DNA of 64,000 nucleotides from Roseiarcus sp050012775 (GTDB lineage Bacteria > Pseudomonadota > Alphaproteobacteria > Rhizobiales > Beijerinckiaceae). A program made the position numbers and the translations under genes. The DNA lies in NCBI GenBank assembly GCA_050012775.1, contig JBEKGN010000012.1, forward strand, positions 1 through 64,000, written 5' to 3'. The notes beneath the pieces were generated by a model that saw only the letters and a program-made list of their open reading frames with translations, was not told the DNA's origin and did no database searches. Position 1 is the stretch's first letter. The number at the start of each line of letters is the position of its first letter. This document shows positions 9,319-17,945 of this stretch, piece by piece.

Positions 9319-10434
9319 ATGATACGAAACGCCATTTCCCGCCGCGCCTTCCTGCAATCGACCGCCGGGGGCGCGGTCGGCCTGGCCGCCGGCTTCGGCG
9401 CGCCGGGGCGCGCCTTCGCCGCCGATCTCACCGTCGGCGTCGTCTATGTCGGCGCGCGCGACGACTTCGGCTGGAATCAGGCGCACGCGGTCGCGATCCA
9501 GGCGCTCAAGCAGGTCCCCGGCGTCAAGGTGGTCGAGGAGGAGAACGTCCCCGAGACCGACGCCTGCTCCAAATCGATGGAATCCATGGTCAATCTCGAC
9601 GGCGCCGGGCTCATCCTGGCGACGTCGTTCGGCTATTATTCGCCGTTCGTGGTGGATCTCGCGAAGAAATATCCCGCGGTCGAGTTCCGTCATGCCGCGC
9701 CGCTGTGGAACAAGGACAAGGACCCCAAGAACGCCGGCAGCTATTTCGGCTATCTCAATCAGGCCCATTACGTCGACGGCGTCGCGGCGGGGCTTTCCAC
9801 GAAATCGAACAAGATCGGCTTCGTCGCCGCCAAGCCGATCGCCAGCGTGCTCAGCAACATCAATTCGGTGCTGCTGGGCGCGCGCAAGGTCAACCCGAAG
9901 GCGATCGTCCAGGTGATCTTCACCGGCGATTGGTCGATGCCGGTGCGCGAGGCGGAGGCCGCCAACGCGCTCGTCGACGCGGGATGCGACGTCATCACCT
10001 GCCACGTCGACGGACCGAAGGTCGTCATCGAAACCGCGGAGAAGCGCGGCGTGATGAGCTGCGGCCACAACGCGAGCCAGGCGCCGCTGGCGCCCAAGGG
10101 CTTCATCACCGGCGCGGAATACAAGTGGGAGACGATCTACAAGCTCTACGCGGCCGACCTCGCCAAGGGCGAAAAGCCGCCGAATTTCACCGCCGGCGGT
10201 TACGAGAGCGACTATGTTCAGAACACCCCGTTCGGCGCCGGCGCCACCGAGGCCGGCAAGACCGCGGCGATCGCGGCGATCGCCGCCTTGAAGGCCGGGG
10301 CGCCGATCTATGTCGGGCCATTGAAGGACAACAAGACCGGCAAGATCGTGATCGACAAGACCTACGGCAATCTCGATCCGTTCCTCGACAAAATGGATTA
10401 TCTGCTCGAAGGGGTCGTCGGCTCGATCACCTGA
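9319..10434 (+). CDS. BMP-family ABC transporter substrate-binding protein
   Basis: This 371-residue protein is exported by a Tat-like signal: NAISRRAFLQS, a hydrophobic stretch, and cleavage near GRAFAADLTV. The mature part has the BMP/PnrA/YufN family look: VGVVYVGARDDFGWNQAH, ATSFGYYSPFVVDLAKKYP, FGYLNQAHYVDGVAAG and GCDVITCHVDGPKVVIETAE. Characterised family members bind purine nucleosides, so an N-rich ring or acyl-urea ligand is plausible. Start: the ATG at 9319 behind GAGGGGAG. It is first in a run of co-directional genes reaching 20749, although about 190 bases with palindromes separate it from the permease genes. Confidence 0.9.
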   Translation: MIRNAISRRAFLQSTAGGAVGLAAGFGAPGRAFAADLTVGVVYVGARDDFGWNQAHAVAIQALKQVPGVKVVEEENVPETDACSKSMESMVNLDGAGLILATSFGYYSPFVVDLAKKYPAVEFRHAAPLWNKDKDPKNAGSYFGYLNQAHYVDGVAAGLSTKSNKIGFVAAKPIASVLSNINSVLLGARKVNPKAIVQVIFTGDWSMPVREAEAANALVDAGCDVITCHVDGPKVVIETAEKRGVMSCGHNASQAPLAPKGFITGAEYKWETIYKLYAADLAKGEKPPNFTAGGYESDYVQNTPFGAGATEAGKTAAIAAIAALKAGAPIYVGPLKDNKTGKIVIDKTYGNLDPFLDKMDYLLEGVVGSIT

Positions 10435-10460
10435 GATCGATTGCCGAAACCCTTGACCAC

Positions 10461-10567
10461 CGTCATGGCCGGGCTCGTCCCGGCCATCCACGCGGCGCCG
10501 CTGCAAGAACCTTCAAGGTTGGCCGCCGCGGCACGGCGTGGATGCCCGGCACAAGGCCGGGCATGAC
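10461..10567. repeat. Pair of inverted REP-type palindromes
   Basis: The first copy (10461-10492) reads CGTCATGGCCGGG then a mirrored CCCGGCCATCCACG. The second (10537-10567) is the same element on the opposite strand with a GGATGCCCGGC core. Single copies recur at 34910 and 35286. They lie in the only long gap of the BMP cluster and could form mRNA hairpins that raise the amount of binding-protein message relative to the permease messages. Confidence 0.75.
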
Positions 10568-10624
10568 GGGGTCAGCGCCTTATCCTAGCGCCTGTGCCCC
10601 CTCGCTTTGGGAAGGACTGTTTCG

Positions 10625-11767
10625 ATGTCAGAAGGCGCGACCGCGGCGGACGGCATGAGCGCCTCCGCCTCCCCGCCCGCCGGCGAAACGACGATGGGCG
10701 AACTCGCGCGGCGGTTGCGGACGAATTCCGAATATTTCGCGATTCCGCTGTTCGCGCTGATCGTCGCGGCTTTGCTGTTTTCGCTGTTTCTCCTCGCGAT
10801 TGGCAAATCCCCGGTCGACTTCGTCGCCTATGTCTGGCGCGGCGGCTTCGGCAGCGCCTTCTCGTTCCAGAATACGCTGCAGCGCTCCGCGCCGTTGATC
10901 CTTGCCGCGCTCGCCGTGGCGATCCCCGCGCGCATCGGCCTCATCATGATCGGCGGCGAGGGCGCCCTGGTGCTCGGCGGATTCGCCGCCGCCGCCGTCG
11001 CGACGCCCCTGATCGGCGTCCTCCCGCCGGCGCCGACGCTCGCCATCATGTTCGTCGTCGGCGCCTTCGTCGGCGCGGTTTGGGTCGGCATCGCCGGCTA
11101 TCTGCGCTACGCCCGCGGCGTCAACGAGACCATTGCGTCGCTGCTGCTGACCTATATCGGCGTTGCGATCATGAATTTCTTCGTCGAGGGCGCGCTGCGC
11201 GACATCACCAATCCCAACAAGCCGTCGACCAAGCCGATCGGCGAAGCTTATATGGTCGGCAAGATTCCCGGCACCGAGGTGCACTGGGGCTTCGCTGTCG
11301 GCATCGCGCTCGCGGTTCTGCTGCATCTGCTGATGACGCGCACCACCTTCGGCTTCGCCGCGCGCGTCACCGGGGGCAACTTTCGCGCCGCGCTCGCGCA
11401 AGGGCTGCCCGTCGGCAAGATCATCGTCGCCTGCGCGATGATCGCGGGGGCCTGCGCCGGAATCGCGGGCTTTTACGAGGTCGCGGCGATCCAGGGACGC
11501 GCCAACGCCTCGCTCGCCGCCGGATACGGCTTCACCGGCATTCTCGTGTCGTTCCTCGCGCGCCACAATCCGCTGGCGATCGTGCCGGTCGCCATCCTGT
11601 TCGGCGGGCTGGTCGCCTCGGGCGGCCTGATCCAGCGGCGCATGGAATTGCCCGACGCCACGGTTCTCGTGCTGCAAGGCCTGATTTTCATCGTGCTGCT
11701 GATCTCGGAGACGCTTTACGGCCGCTTCGCCTTCTTCCGCGACGACAAAGCTCGGGAGCGCACATGA
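10625..11767 (+). CDS. BMP-type ABC transporter permease, first subunit (YufP-like)
   Basis: This 380-residue inner-membrane protein has an N-terminal cytoplasmic tail of about 40 residues and then about nine membrane segments. Family landmarks are IPARIGLIMIGGEGALVLGG and the longer loop ALRDITNPNKPSTKPIGEAY. It forms the translocation pore with the next gene product. The ATG at 10625 has GGAAGG about ten bases upstream; an in-frame TTG six codons earlier is less likely. Its TGA overlaps the next ATG (ATGA), so the two subunits are translationally coupled. Confidence 0.9.
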   Translation: MSEGATAADGMSASASPPAGETTMGELARRLRTNSEYFAIPLFALIVAALLFSLFLLAIGKSPVDFVAYVWRGGFGSAFSFQNTLQRSAPLILAALAVAIPARIGLIMIGGEGALVLGGFAAAAVATPLIGVLPPAPTLAIMFVVGAFVGAVWVGIAGYLRYARGVNETIASLLLTYIGVAIMNFFVEGALRDITNPNKPSTKPIGEAYMVGKIPGTEVHWGFAVGIALAVLLHLLMTRTTFGFAARVTGGNFRAALAQGLPVGKIIVACAMIAGACAGIAGFYEVAAIQGRANASLAAGYGFTGILVSFLARHNPLAIVPVAILFGGLVASGGLIQRRMELPDATVLVLQGLIFIVLLISETLYGRFAFFRDDKARERT

Positions 11768-12681
11768 ACGGCGCACTGGGAATCGTGCTGATCGCCATGC
11801 TCGGCGGCGCCATCCGGGTGTCGACGCCGTTCATGTTCGTCGCGCTCGGCGAATGCCTCACGGAAAAGTCCGGGCGGGTCAATCTCGGCCAGGAAGGCAC
11901 CCTGGTGCTCGGCGCAATGGTCGGCTACGCCGTCTCCTATCGCTCGGGCTCGCCGTGGGGCGGCGTGCTCGCCGCGGGCCTGGCTGGCTCGGCGCTCGGC
12001 GCCATGCATGGCGCGATCTGCCGCCTGCCGCGCGTCAACGACGTCGCGGTCGGCATCGCGATGATGCTGTTCGGCACCGGCCTCGCGTTCTTCTTCGGCA
12101 AGCCCTATATCCAGCCGACCGCGCCGCGGCTCGGCTCGATCCCTTTCGGCGCCTTCAGCGACAACGCAAATTTGCGCAGCGCGCTCGACGTCAACCCGCT
12201 GTTCTTCGTCGGCATCGCCGTCGCTCTCGTCATGGCCTGGGCGTTGCGCAACACCCGCTGGGGCCTCACCGTGCGAACGGTCGGCGACAGCGCCGCGGCA
12301 GCGCGCGCGATGGGCATTTCCGTGGATCTCGTGCGCTTTCTCGCCACCGCGGGCGGCGGGTTTCTCGCCGGCATCGGCGGCGCGTTTCTCTCGCTCTCCT
12401 ATCCCGGCTCGTGGAACCAGGGCCTTTCCTCGGGACAGGGGCTGATGGCGGTGGCGCTGGTGATCTTCGCGCGCTGGAGCCCGACGCGCTGCGTGCTCGC
12501 GGCGCTGCTGTTCGGCGGCGCCGGCGCGATCGGCCCGGCGCTGCAATCGGTCGGCGTCACCCAGGGCTATTACTTCTTCAACGCCGCGCCCTATATCCTC
12601 ACGCTCGTCATCATGATCGCGACCTCCAGCGCCACGCGCTCGGCGCGCGACATGCCGGGCGAACTGAGCATGGTGAAATAA
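11764..12681 (+). CDS. BMP-type ABC transporter permease, second subunit (YufQ-like)
   Basis: This 305-residue polytopic protein carries the second-subunit signature TPFMFVALGECLTEKSGRVN followed by LGQEGTLVLGA. It also has MGISVDLVRFLATAGGGFLAG, where the conserved cytoplasmic loop contacts the ATPase, and closing helices near GYYFFNAAPYILTLVIMI. It begins in a four-base overlap with the first permease gene and ends immediately before the biuret-hydrolase-like gene, so transport and hydrolysis genes share one transcript. Confidence 0.9.
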   Translation: MNGALGIVLIAMLGGAIRVSTPFMFVALGECLTEKSGRVNLGQEGTLVLGAMVGYAVSYRSGSPWGGVLAAGLAGSALGAMHGAICRLPRVNDVAVGIAMMLFGTGLAFFFGKPYIQPTAPRLGSIPFGAFSDNANLRSALDVNPLFFVGIAVALVMAWALRNTRWGLTVRTVGDSAAAARAMGISVDLVRFLATAGGGFLAGIGGAFLSLSYPGSWNQGLSSGQGLMAVALVIFARWSPTRCVLAALLFGGAGAIGPALQSVGVTQGYYFFNAAPYILTLVIMIATSSATRSARDMPGELSMVK

Positions 12682-13359
12682 ATGCCGACGCTCGCCGCCG
12701 ATCCCTATCCCTGGCCCTTCAACGGCGACTGGCGTCCCGCCAACACCGCGCTCGTCGTCATCGACATGCAGACCGACTTCTGCGGAATCGGCGGCTATGT
12801 CGACCGCATGGGCTACGACCTCTCGCTGACGCGCGCGCCGATCGAGCCGATCCGGCGCGTGCTCGCGGCGATGCGCGCCAAGGGCTACCACGTCATCCAC
12901 ACGCGCGAAGGCCATCGCCCCGACCTTTCCGATCTGCCGGAAAACAAACGCTGGCGCTCGCGCCGCATCGGCGCTGGCATCGGCGACCCCGGCCCCTGCG
13001 GAAAGATTCTGGTGCGCGGCGAGGCCGGCTGGGCCATCATCGAGGAACTCGCCCCCGCCCCCGGCGAGCCGATCATCGACAAGCCCGGCAAGGGCTCGTT
13101 CTGCGCGACCGATCTCGAACTGATCCTGCGCTCGCGCGGCATCGACAATCTCATCCTCACCGGCATCACCACCGACGTCTGCGTGCATACGACCATGCGC
13201 GAGGCCAACGACCGCGGCTTCGAATGCCTGCTGCTCGGCGACTGCTGCGGCGCCACCGATCTCGGCAATCACCAGGCCGCGATCAAGATGGCGACGATGC
13301 AGGGCGGCGTGTTCGGCGCGGTCTCCGATTCCGAGGCCTTGCTCGCGAGCCTGCCATGA
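12682..13359 (+). CDS. biuH: Cysteine hydrolase, biuret-hydrolase (BiuH)-like
   Basis: This 225-residue isochorismatase-fold amidohydrolase has the visible catalytic triad Asp28 (VVIDMQTDF), Lys134 (IDKPGKGSF) and Cys167 (GITTDVCVHT). From memory the sequence is close over its whole length to the Rhizobium biuret hydrolase, including DPYPWP.NG, GGYVD.MGYDLSL, REGHRPDL.DLP and LLL.DCCGATD. The expected reaction is biuret + water to allophanate + ammonia in the cytoplasm. It lies directly after the permease genes, and its TGA overlaps the start of the transporter ATPase gene. Relatives include RutB-type ureidoacrylate hydrolases, but the neighbours favour biuret. No allophanate hydrolase (AtzF) is in the window. 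Confidence 0.75.
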   Translation: MPTLAADPYPWPFNGDWRPANTALVVIDMQTDFCGIGGYVDRMGYDLSLTRAPIEPIRRVLAAMRAKGYHVIHTREGHRPDLSDLPENKRWRSRRIGAGIGDPGPCGKILVRGEAGWAIIEELAPAPGEPIIDKPGKGSFCATDLELILRSRGIDNLILTGITTDVCVHTTMREANDRGFECLLLGDCCGATDLGNHQAAIKMATMQGGVFGAVSDSEALLASLP

Positions 13360-14906
13360 GCGAAGCCGCCGCGCCGACAGCCCCCGCGACCCGCGCCGCG
13401 CGCGGCCCCTCGCTCGAAACGATCGGCATGACCAAGACCTTCGGGCGCTTCACCGCGCTCGACGACGTCTCGATCCGGGTTCCCGCCGGCACGTTCCACG
13501 CGCTGCTCGGCGAGAACGGCGCGGGCAAGTCGACGCTGGTCAAATGCGTGATGGGCTTCTACGCTCCCGATCAGGGGACCCTGCTGCTCGACGGCGAAGA
13601 GGTCACCGTGCGCAACCCGCGCGACGCGCAGGCGCTCGGCGTCGGCATGGTCTATCAGCATTTCACCCTCGTGCCGTCGCTGACCGCGGCCGAGAATCTC
13701 GTGGCGAGCCGCGCCGACGCGCCCGCCTTCATCAATTGGCGCAAGGAGCGCGAGGCGCTCGAAGCGTTTCTCGCGCGAACGCCGTTTCGCGTGCCGCTCG
13801 ATCGGCCCGTCTCCTCGCTCGCGGCGGGAGAAAAGCAGAAGCTGGAAATCCTGAAACTGCTCTATCTCGACCAGCGCTTCCTCATTCTCGACGAGCCGAC
13901 TTCGGTGCTGACGCCTGATGAAGCCGACGAAATCCTCGGCCTCCTCAAGGCGATGGCGCATCGCGGCGAGATCACCGCGCTGATGATCACCCATAAGTTC
14001 CGCGAAGTGGAAGCCTTTTGCGACGACGTGAGCGTGCTGCGCCGCGGCGCCAAGGTGGGCGGCGGCAAGGTCGGCGAACTGACGACGCGCGAAATGGCGG
14101 CGATGATGATCGGCGACGCGGTCGTGCGCCCCTCGGCCGCGCGCGTCAAAGCCCCCAAGAGCGGGACCGTTCTGGAGATCGCCGGGCTCTTCGTCGAGAA
14201 CGACGAAGGCCGCGACGCGGTCGCCGGCTTCGATCTGAAAGTCGGCGCCGGCGAGATCGTCGGCGTCGCCGGCGTTTCCGGCAACGGCCAGAGCCAACTC
14301 GTCGAGGCGCTATCCGGGCAAAGGCCGATCAAGCTCGGCCAGATTCTCATTCGCGATCAGAATTTCGAGCCCAAGCGCGACCATTTCGCCCGCTTCAAGG
14401 TGTTCGGCCTGCCGGAGGAGCCGCTGAAGAACGCGACGGCGCCGATGATGTCGGTGGCCGAGAACATGGCCTTTCGCAACTTCGACAAGCCGCCGATCGC
14501 CTCGCTGCGATGGTGGCTTTCGCCCGGGCCGATGAGGGCGCGGGCGCGCGAGCTCATCGCCCGCTACAACGTCAAGACGGTTTCGCCGGACTCGCCGATC
14601 CGCGACCTCTCCGGCGGCAACGTGCAGCGCGCCGTGCTCGCGCGCGAACTTTCCGAGGACGTCGACGTGCTGATCGTCGCCAACCCCTGCTTCGGCCTCG
14701 ACTTCGTCTCGGTCGCCGACATTCGCGCGCAGATCGTCGAGCAGCGCAACCGCGGCGCCGCCGTGCTGCTGGTCTCGGAAGACCTCGACGAGATTCTCGA
14801 ATTGTCCGACCGCATCGCCGTCATGTCCGAGGGCAAGGTCGCCTATCTCACCGACGCGGCCGGCGCCGACCGCACGACGATCGGGCGCCACATGGCGGGC
14901 CACTGA
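13356..14906 (+). CDS. BMP-type ABC transporter ATPase, tandem domains (YufO-like)
   Basis: This 516-residue cytoplasmic ATPase has two nucleotide-binding domains. Domain 1 shows Walker A GENGAGKST, Q-loop VYQHFTLVPS, a degenerate signature SLAAGEKQKLE, Walker B FLILDEPTSVLTP and the switch His in ITHKFREV. Domain 2 has a degenerate Walker A (VSGNGQSQ), signature LSGGNVQRA and a weak Walker B LIVANPCFGLD without the catalytic Glu, so it is probably non-hydrolytic. That asymmetry is normal for RbsA/YufO-type ATPases. It energises the importer of this cluster. Its start overlaps the preceding stop by ATGA. Confidence 0.9.
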   Translation: MSEAAAPTAPATRAARGPSLETIGMTKTFGRFTALDDVSIRVPAGTFHALLGENGAGKSTLVKCVMGFYAPDQGTLLLDGEEVTVRNPRDAQALGVGMVYQHFTLVPSLTAAENLVASRADAPAFINWRKEREALEAFLARTPFRVPLDRPVSSLAAGEKQKLEILKLLYLDQRFLILDEPTSVLTPDEADEILGLLKAMAHRGEITALMITHKFREVEAFCDDVSVLRRGAKVGGGKVGELTTREMAAMMIGDAVVRPSAARVKAPKSGTVLEIAGLFVENDEGRDAVAGFDLKVGAGEIVGVAGVSGNGQSQLVEALSGQRPIKLGQILIRDQNFEPKRDHFARFKVFGLPEEPLKNATAPMMSVAENMAFRNFDKPPIASLRWWLSPGPMRARARELIARYNVKTVSPDSPIRDLSGGNVQRAVLARELSEDVDVLIVANPCFGLDFVSVADIRAQIVEQRNRGAAVLLVSEDLDEILELSDRIAVMSEGKVAYLTDAAGADRTTIGRHMAGH

Positions 14907-14907
14907 G

Positions 14908-15570
14908 ATGATCGCCGTTCCCGCCGAACCCTTCCCCTTCGCGCTCGATCCCGAGCGTTGCGCGCTGGTGGTCATCGACATGCAGCGCGACTTTATCGAG
15001 CCGGGCGGCTTCGGCGAAAGCCTCGGCAACGATCTGGCGCCCGTCGCCGCGATCGTGCCGAATGTCGCGGCGCTCATCGCGCTGTTCCGGGCGCGGAGCT
15101 GGCCGATCCTGCATACGCGCGAGAGCCACGCGCCCGATCTCTCGGATTGCCCTCCGGCCAAGCGAACGCGCGGCGATCCGGCGTTGCGCATCGGCGACGT
15201 CGGGCCGATGGGGCGCATTCTCGTGCGCGGCGAGCCGGGCAACGCCATCGTGGCGCCTTGCGCGCCCGCCCCCGGCGAGATCGAGATCGACAAGCCGGGC
15301 AAAGGCATGTTCTACGCAACCGAGGTCGAGGCCATCTTGAAAGCGCGCGGCGTCACGCAGCTCGTCTTCGCCGGCGTGACCACCGAGGTCTGCGTGCAGA
15401 CCTCGATGCGCGAGGCCAACGATCGCGGCTACGAATGTCTGTTGATCGAGGACGCGACGGCGAGCTATTTTCCGCAATTCAAGGCCGCGACGCTGGCGAT
15501 GATCCGCGCGCAGGGCGCGATCGTCGGTTGGACGACGCCGCTCGCCGAACTCGAAAAGGCGCTGGCATGA
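14908..15570 (+). CDS. Second cysteine hydrolase of the isochorismatase fold
   Basis: This 220-residue protein is paralogous to the biuret-hydrolase-like gene 2 kb upstream, with triad Asp24 (VVIDMQRDF), Lys129 (IDKPGKGMF) and Cys162 (GVTTEVCVQT). The substrate-facing segments differ: LGNDLAPVAAIVPN replaces the BiuH-type MGYDLSL region, and IEDATASYFP replaces LGDCCGATD. It thus probably acts on another acyl-urea, for example triuret, N-carbamoyl compounds or ureidoacrylate. It begins one base after the ATPase stop and ends in an ATGA overlap with the AtzG-like gene, placing it directly before the carboxybiuret-hydrolase-type subunits. Confidence 0.8.
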   Translation: MIAVPAEPFPFALDPERCALVVIDMQRDFIEPGGFGESLGNDLAPVAAIVPNVAALIALFRARSWPILHTRESHAPDLSDCPPAKRTRGDPALRIGDVGPMGRILVRGEPGNAIVAPCAPAPGEIEIDKPGKGMFYATEVEAILKARGVTQLVFAGVTTEVCVQTSMREANDRGYECLLIEDATASYFPQFKAATLAMIRAQGAIVGWTTPLAELEKALA

Positions 15571-15755
15571 CCGATTCCGGCTTCGACGCCGACGCGCTGA
15601 TCGATGCGATGCTTCCGCTGCTCGGCCTCGCGCTGCCCGAAGGCTCGCGGCCGGTCGTCAAGCTGCACCTCGAGACCGCCGAGCGGCTGGCGCGGCTCGT
15701 CGTCGCATTCCCGCTCGACGACGAAAGCGAACCCGCGCCGGTGTTCACGCCGTGA
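15567..15755 (+). CDS. atzG: AtzG-like small subunit (DUF4089)
   Basis: This 62-residue acidic protein has the DUF4089 pattern: DADALIDAMLPLLGLALPE, then RPVVKLHLETAERLARLVVAFPLDD. AtzG, and its relative HpxX, is the obligate small partner that stabilises the amidase encoded next. It overlaps the previous gene by ATGA and the next by GTGA, consistent with stoichiometric co-translation of the two subunits. Confidence 0.85.
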   Translation: MTDSGFDADALIDAMLPLLGLALPEGSRPVVKLHLETAERLARLVVAFPLDDESEPAPVFTP

Positions 15756-17155
15756 AAGCGCCGCTGCACGCCCTTCACGCGCACGAGCTTCGCGCCGCCG
15801 TCGTCGGCGGCGAGGTCAGCGCGCGCGAAATCGTCGAGGCGGCGCTGGCGCGCATCGGCGCCGTGAACCCCAGGCTCGGCGCCTTCACCGACGTGACGCC
15901 GGAGCGGGCGCTCGCCAAGGCCGACGAAATCGACGCGCGGCGCGCGCGCGGCGAGAAGCTGGGACCGCTCGCCGGCGCCCCCTTCGCGGTCAAGAACCTC
16001 TTCGACGTCGAGGGCCTGCCGACGCGCGCGGGTTCCAAGATCAATCGCGAGCGCGCGCCGGCGCGCTGCGACGCGACGTTGATCGCGCGCATGGAGGCGG
16101 CGGACGCGATCCTCGTCGGCGCGCTCAACATGGGCGAATACGCCTATGACTTCACCGGCGAGAACGCGCACGATGGCCCCTCGCGCAATCCGCACGACCT
16201 CGCCCATATGACCGGCGGCTCGTCCGGCGGCTCGGGCGCCGCGGTGGCGGGCGGCCTGGCGCCGGTCGCGCTGGGTTCGGACACCAACGGCTCGATCCGC
16301 GTGCCCTCGTCGCTGTGCGGCATCTTCGGGCTGAAGCCGACTTACGGGCGCCTTTCGCGCGCGGGAAGCTTCCCGTTCGTGGCGAGCCTCGACCATCTCG
16401 GGCCGTTCGCACGCTCGGTCGTCGACCTCGCCGCGAGCTACGACGCGATGCAGGGCGCCGATCCCGACGATCCCGCGCAGAGCCCGCGCGCCTTCGAGCC
16501 CGTCGCGCATGCCATCGAGGCGGGGCTCGACGGGCTTCGCATCGCGCGCCTCGGCGGCTATTTCGCGCACGGCGGCGAGCCGGAAGCGCACGAGGCGGTC
16601 GACCGCGTCGCCCGCGCGTTGAACGTCGAGCGGACGGTGGAATTCCCCGAGGCCGAGCGCGCGAGAGCGAGCGCCTATCTCATCACCATGGTCGAAGGCG
16701 CGGCGCTGCACGCGGGCCGGCTGCGCACGCGCGCGCTCGATTTCGACGCGGACGTGCGCGACCGCCTGATCGCCGGCGCGATGCTGCCGGGCGGCTGGGT
16801 CGTCAAGGCGCAAAAACTGCGCCGCTGGTATCGCGACCGCGTCCTCGAAATCTTTCGCGACGTCGACGTCGTTCTGGCGCCGGCGACGCCGACGCGCGCG
16901 CCGCGCATCGGCCAGAAGACCTTCGTGCTCGACGGGCAGGAAATGCTGGTGCGGCCGAACATGGGCCTGTTCACCCAGCCGATCTCGTTCATCGGCCTGC
17001 CCGTCTGCGCGGTCCCCTTGTGGACGGACGGCGAGCGCCTGCCGATCGGCGTCCAGGTCATCGCCCCGCCGTGGCGCGAAGACCTCGCGCTGCGCGTCGC
17101 GCGCGTCCTAGAGCGCGCGGGCGTCGCGCGCGCGCCGGTCGGCGCGGCGGCCTGA
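15752..17155 (+). CDS. atzE: AtzE-family amidase (1-carboxybiuret hydrolase-like)
   Basis: This 467-residue amidase-signature enzyme starts at a GTG that overlaps the atzG stop. The Ser-cisSer-Lys triad reads Lys81 (FAVKNLFDVEG), Ser157 in TGGSSGGSG and Ser181 in GSDTNGSIRVPSS. AtzE with AtzG hydrolyses 1-carboxybiuret to 1,3-dicarboxyurea in cyanurate degradation; the close relative HpxY acts in oxalurate breakdown. The paired small subunit and two cysteine hydrolases in the same run support a biuret/triuret-type role, but an HpxXYZ-type oxalurate role cannot be excluded. Confidence 0.85.
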   Translation: MKAPLHALHAHELRAAVVGGEVSAREIVEAALARIGAVNPRLGAFTDVTPERALAKADEIDARRARGEKLGPLAGAPFAVKNLFDVEGLPTRAGSKINRERAPARCDATLIARMEAADAILVGALNMGEYAYDFTGENAHDGPSRNPHDLAHMTGGSSGGSGAAVAGGLAPVALGSDTNGSIRVPSSLCGIFGLKPTYGRLSRAGSFPFVASLDHLGPFARSVVDLAASYDAMQGADPDDPAQSPRAFEPVAHAIEAGLDGLRIARLGGYFAHGGEPEAHEAVDRVARALNVERTVEFPEAERARASAYLITMVEGAALHAGRLRTRALDFDADVRDRLIAGAMLPGGWVVKAQKLRRWYRDRVLEIFRDVDVVLAPATPTRAPRIGQKTFVLDGQEMLVRPNMGLFTQPISFIGLPVCAVPLWTDGERLPIGVQVIAPPWREDLALRVARVLERAGVARAPVGAAA

Positions 17156-17165
17156 GGAGGGATCG

Positions 17166-17945
17166 ATGGCGACGCAAGAGCGCTCGCGTTGGGCGGGGCG
17201 CAACAACGCCAAGGACGTCGTGCGGGTCAAGGTCTGGCGCGCGCTCGAAAACGGCGGCGTCAGCGTCGGCCCGGCATTCGACCGCATCCCCAATTTCGTC
17301 GGCGCCGATGCCGCGGCCAAGCGCCTGAGCGAGCTCGACGAGTGGAAGCGCGCGCGCGTCGTCAAATGCAATCCCGATCCGCCGCAGATCCCGGTGCGCC
17401 TGCGCGCGCTTTACGACGGCAAGCTCTTGTTCGCGCCGGTGCCGTATCTGACCAAGGGCTTTCCCTATCTGCGCATCGACCCCGACAAGCTCGCCGCCAA
17501 AGGCGTCGACTTCGAGACGGCGGCGACGGCGCAAGGATTCCTCGCCCATGGCGAGCCGATCGGCTTCGAGGACATGCCGAAGCTCGATTTCTGCGTCGTC
17601 GGTTGCGTCGCGGTGACGCGCGCGGGCGGGCGCACCGGCAAGGGCGCGGGCTTCGCCGATCTGGAGCACGGCATCTTCCGCGAACTCGGCAAGACGACGG
17701 CGGAGACGCCGATCGCGACCACCGTCCATTCGCTGCAGGTCGTCCCAGAGACGCAGGTGGTGATGGAGGCGCACGACAACGCGCTTGCGTTCATCGCCAC
17801 CGAAAGCGAGCTGATCCGCACCGGCGCCCTCGGCGCCGCGACCGCCGGCGTCGATTGGGCGCGCGTGCGCGCCGATCAATTCGCCGACATTCCCTTCCTC
17901 CAGGACTTGCGCGCCTCGATCGAAGCGCGAAAGGCGGCGCGATGA
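17166..17945 (+). CDS. 5-formyltetrahydrofolate cyclo-ligase-fold (MTHFS-like) protein
   Basis: This 259-residue protein has a ribosome-binding GGAGGG four bases before the ATG. The C-terminal half matches the MTHFS/5-FCL fold: FLAHGEPIGFEDMPKLDFCV, then VGCVAVTRAGGRTGKGAGF with the glycine-rich phosphate loop, then IATTVHSLQVV. The N-terminal 50 residues (RWAGRNNAKDVVRVKVWRAL) resemble the long MTHFS-domain proteins rather than the short folate enzyme. A folate role would be odd within an amidohydrolase operon. An ATP-dependent step on the operon's own substrate is possible, but this is inference. It overlaps the next gene by ATGA. Confidence 0.7.
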   Translation: MATQERSRWAGRNNAKDVVRVKVWRALENGGVSVGPAFDRIPNFVGADAAAKRLSELDEWKRARVVKCNPDPPQIPVRLRALYDGKLLFAPVPYLTKGFPYLRIDPDKLAAKGVDFETAATAQGFLAHGEPIGFEDMPKLDFCVVGCVAVTRAGGRTGKGAGFADLEHGIFRELGKTTAETPIATTVHSLQVVPETQVVMEAHDNALAFIATESELIRTGALGAATAGVDWARVRADQFADIPFLQDLRASIEARKAAR

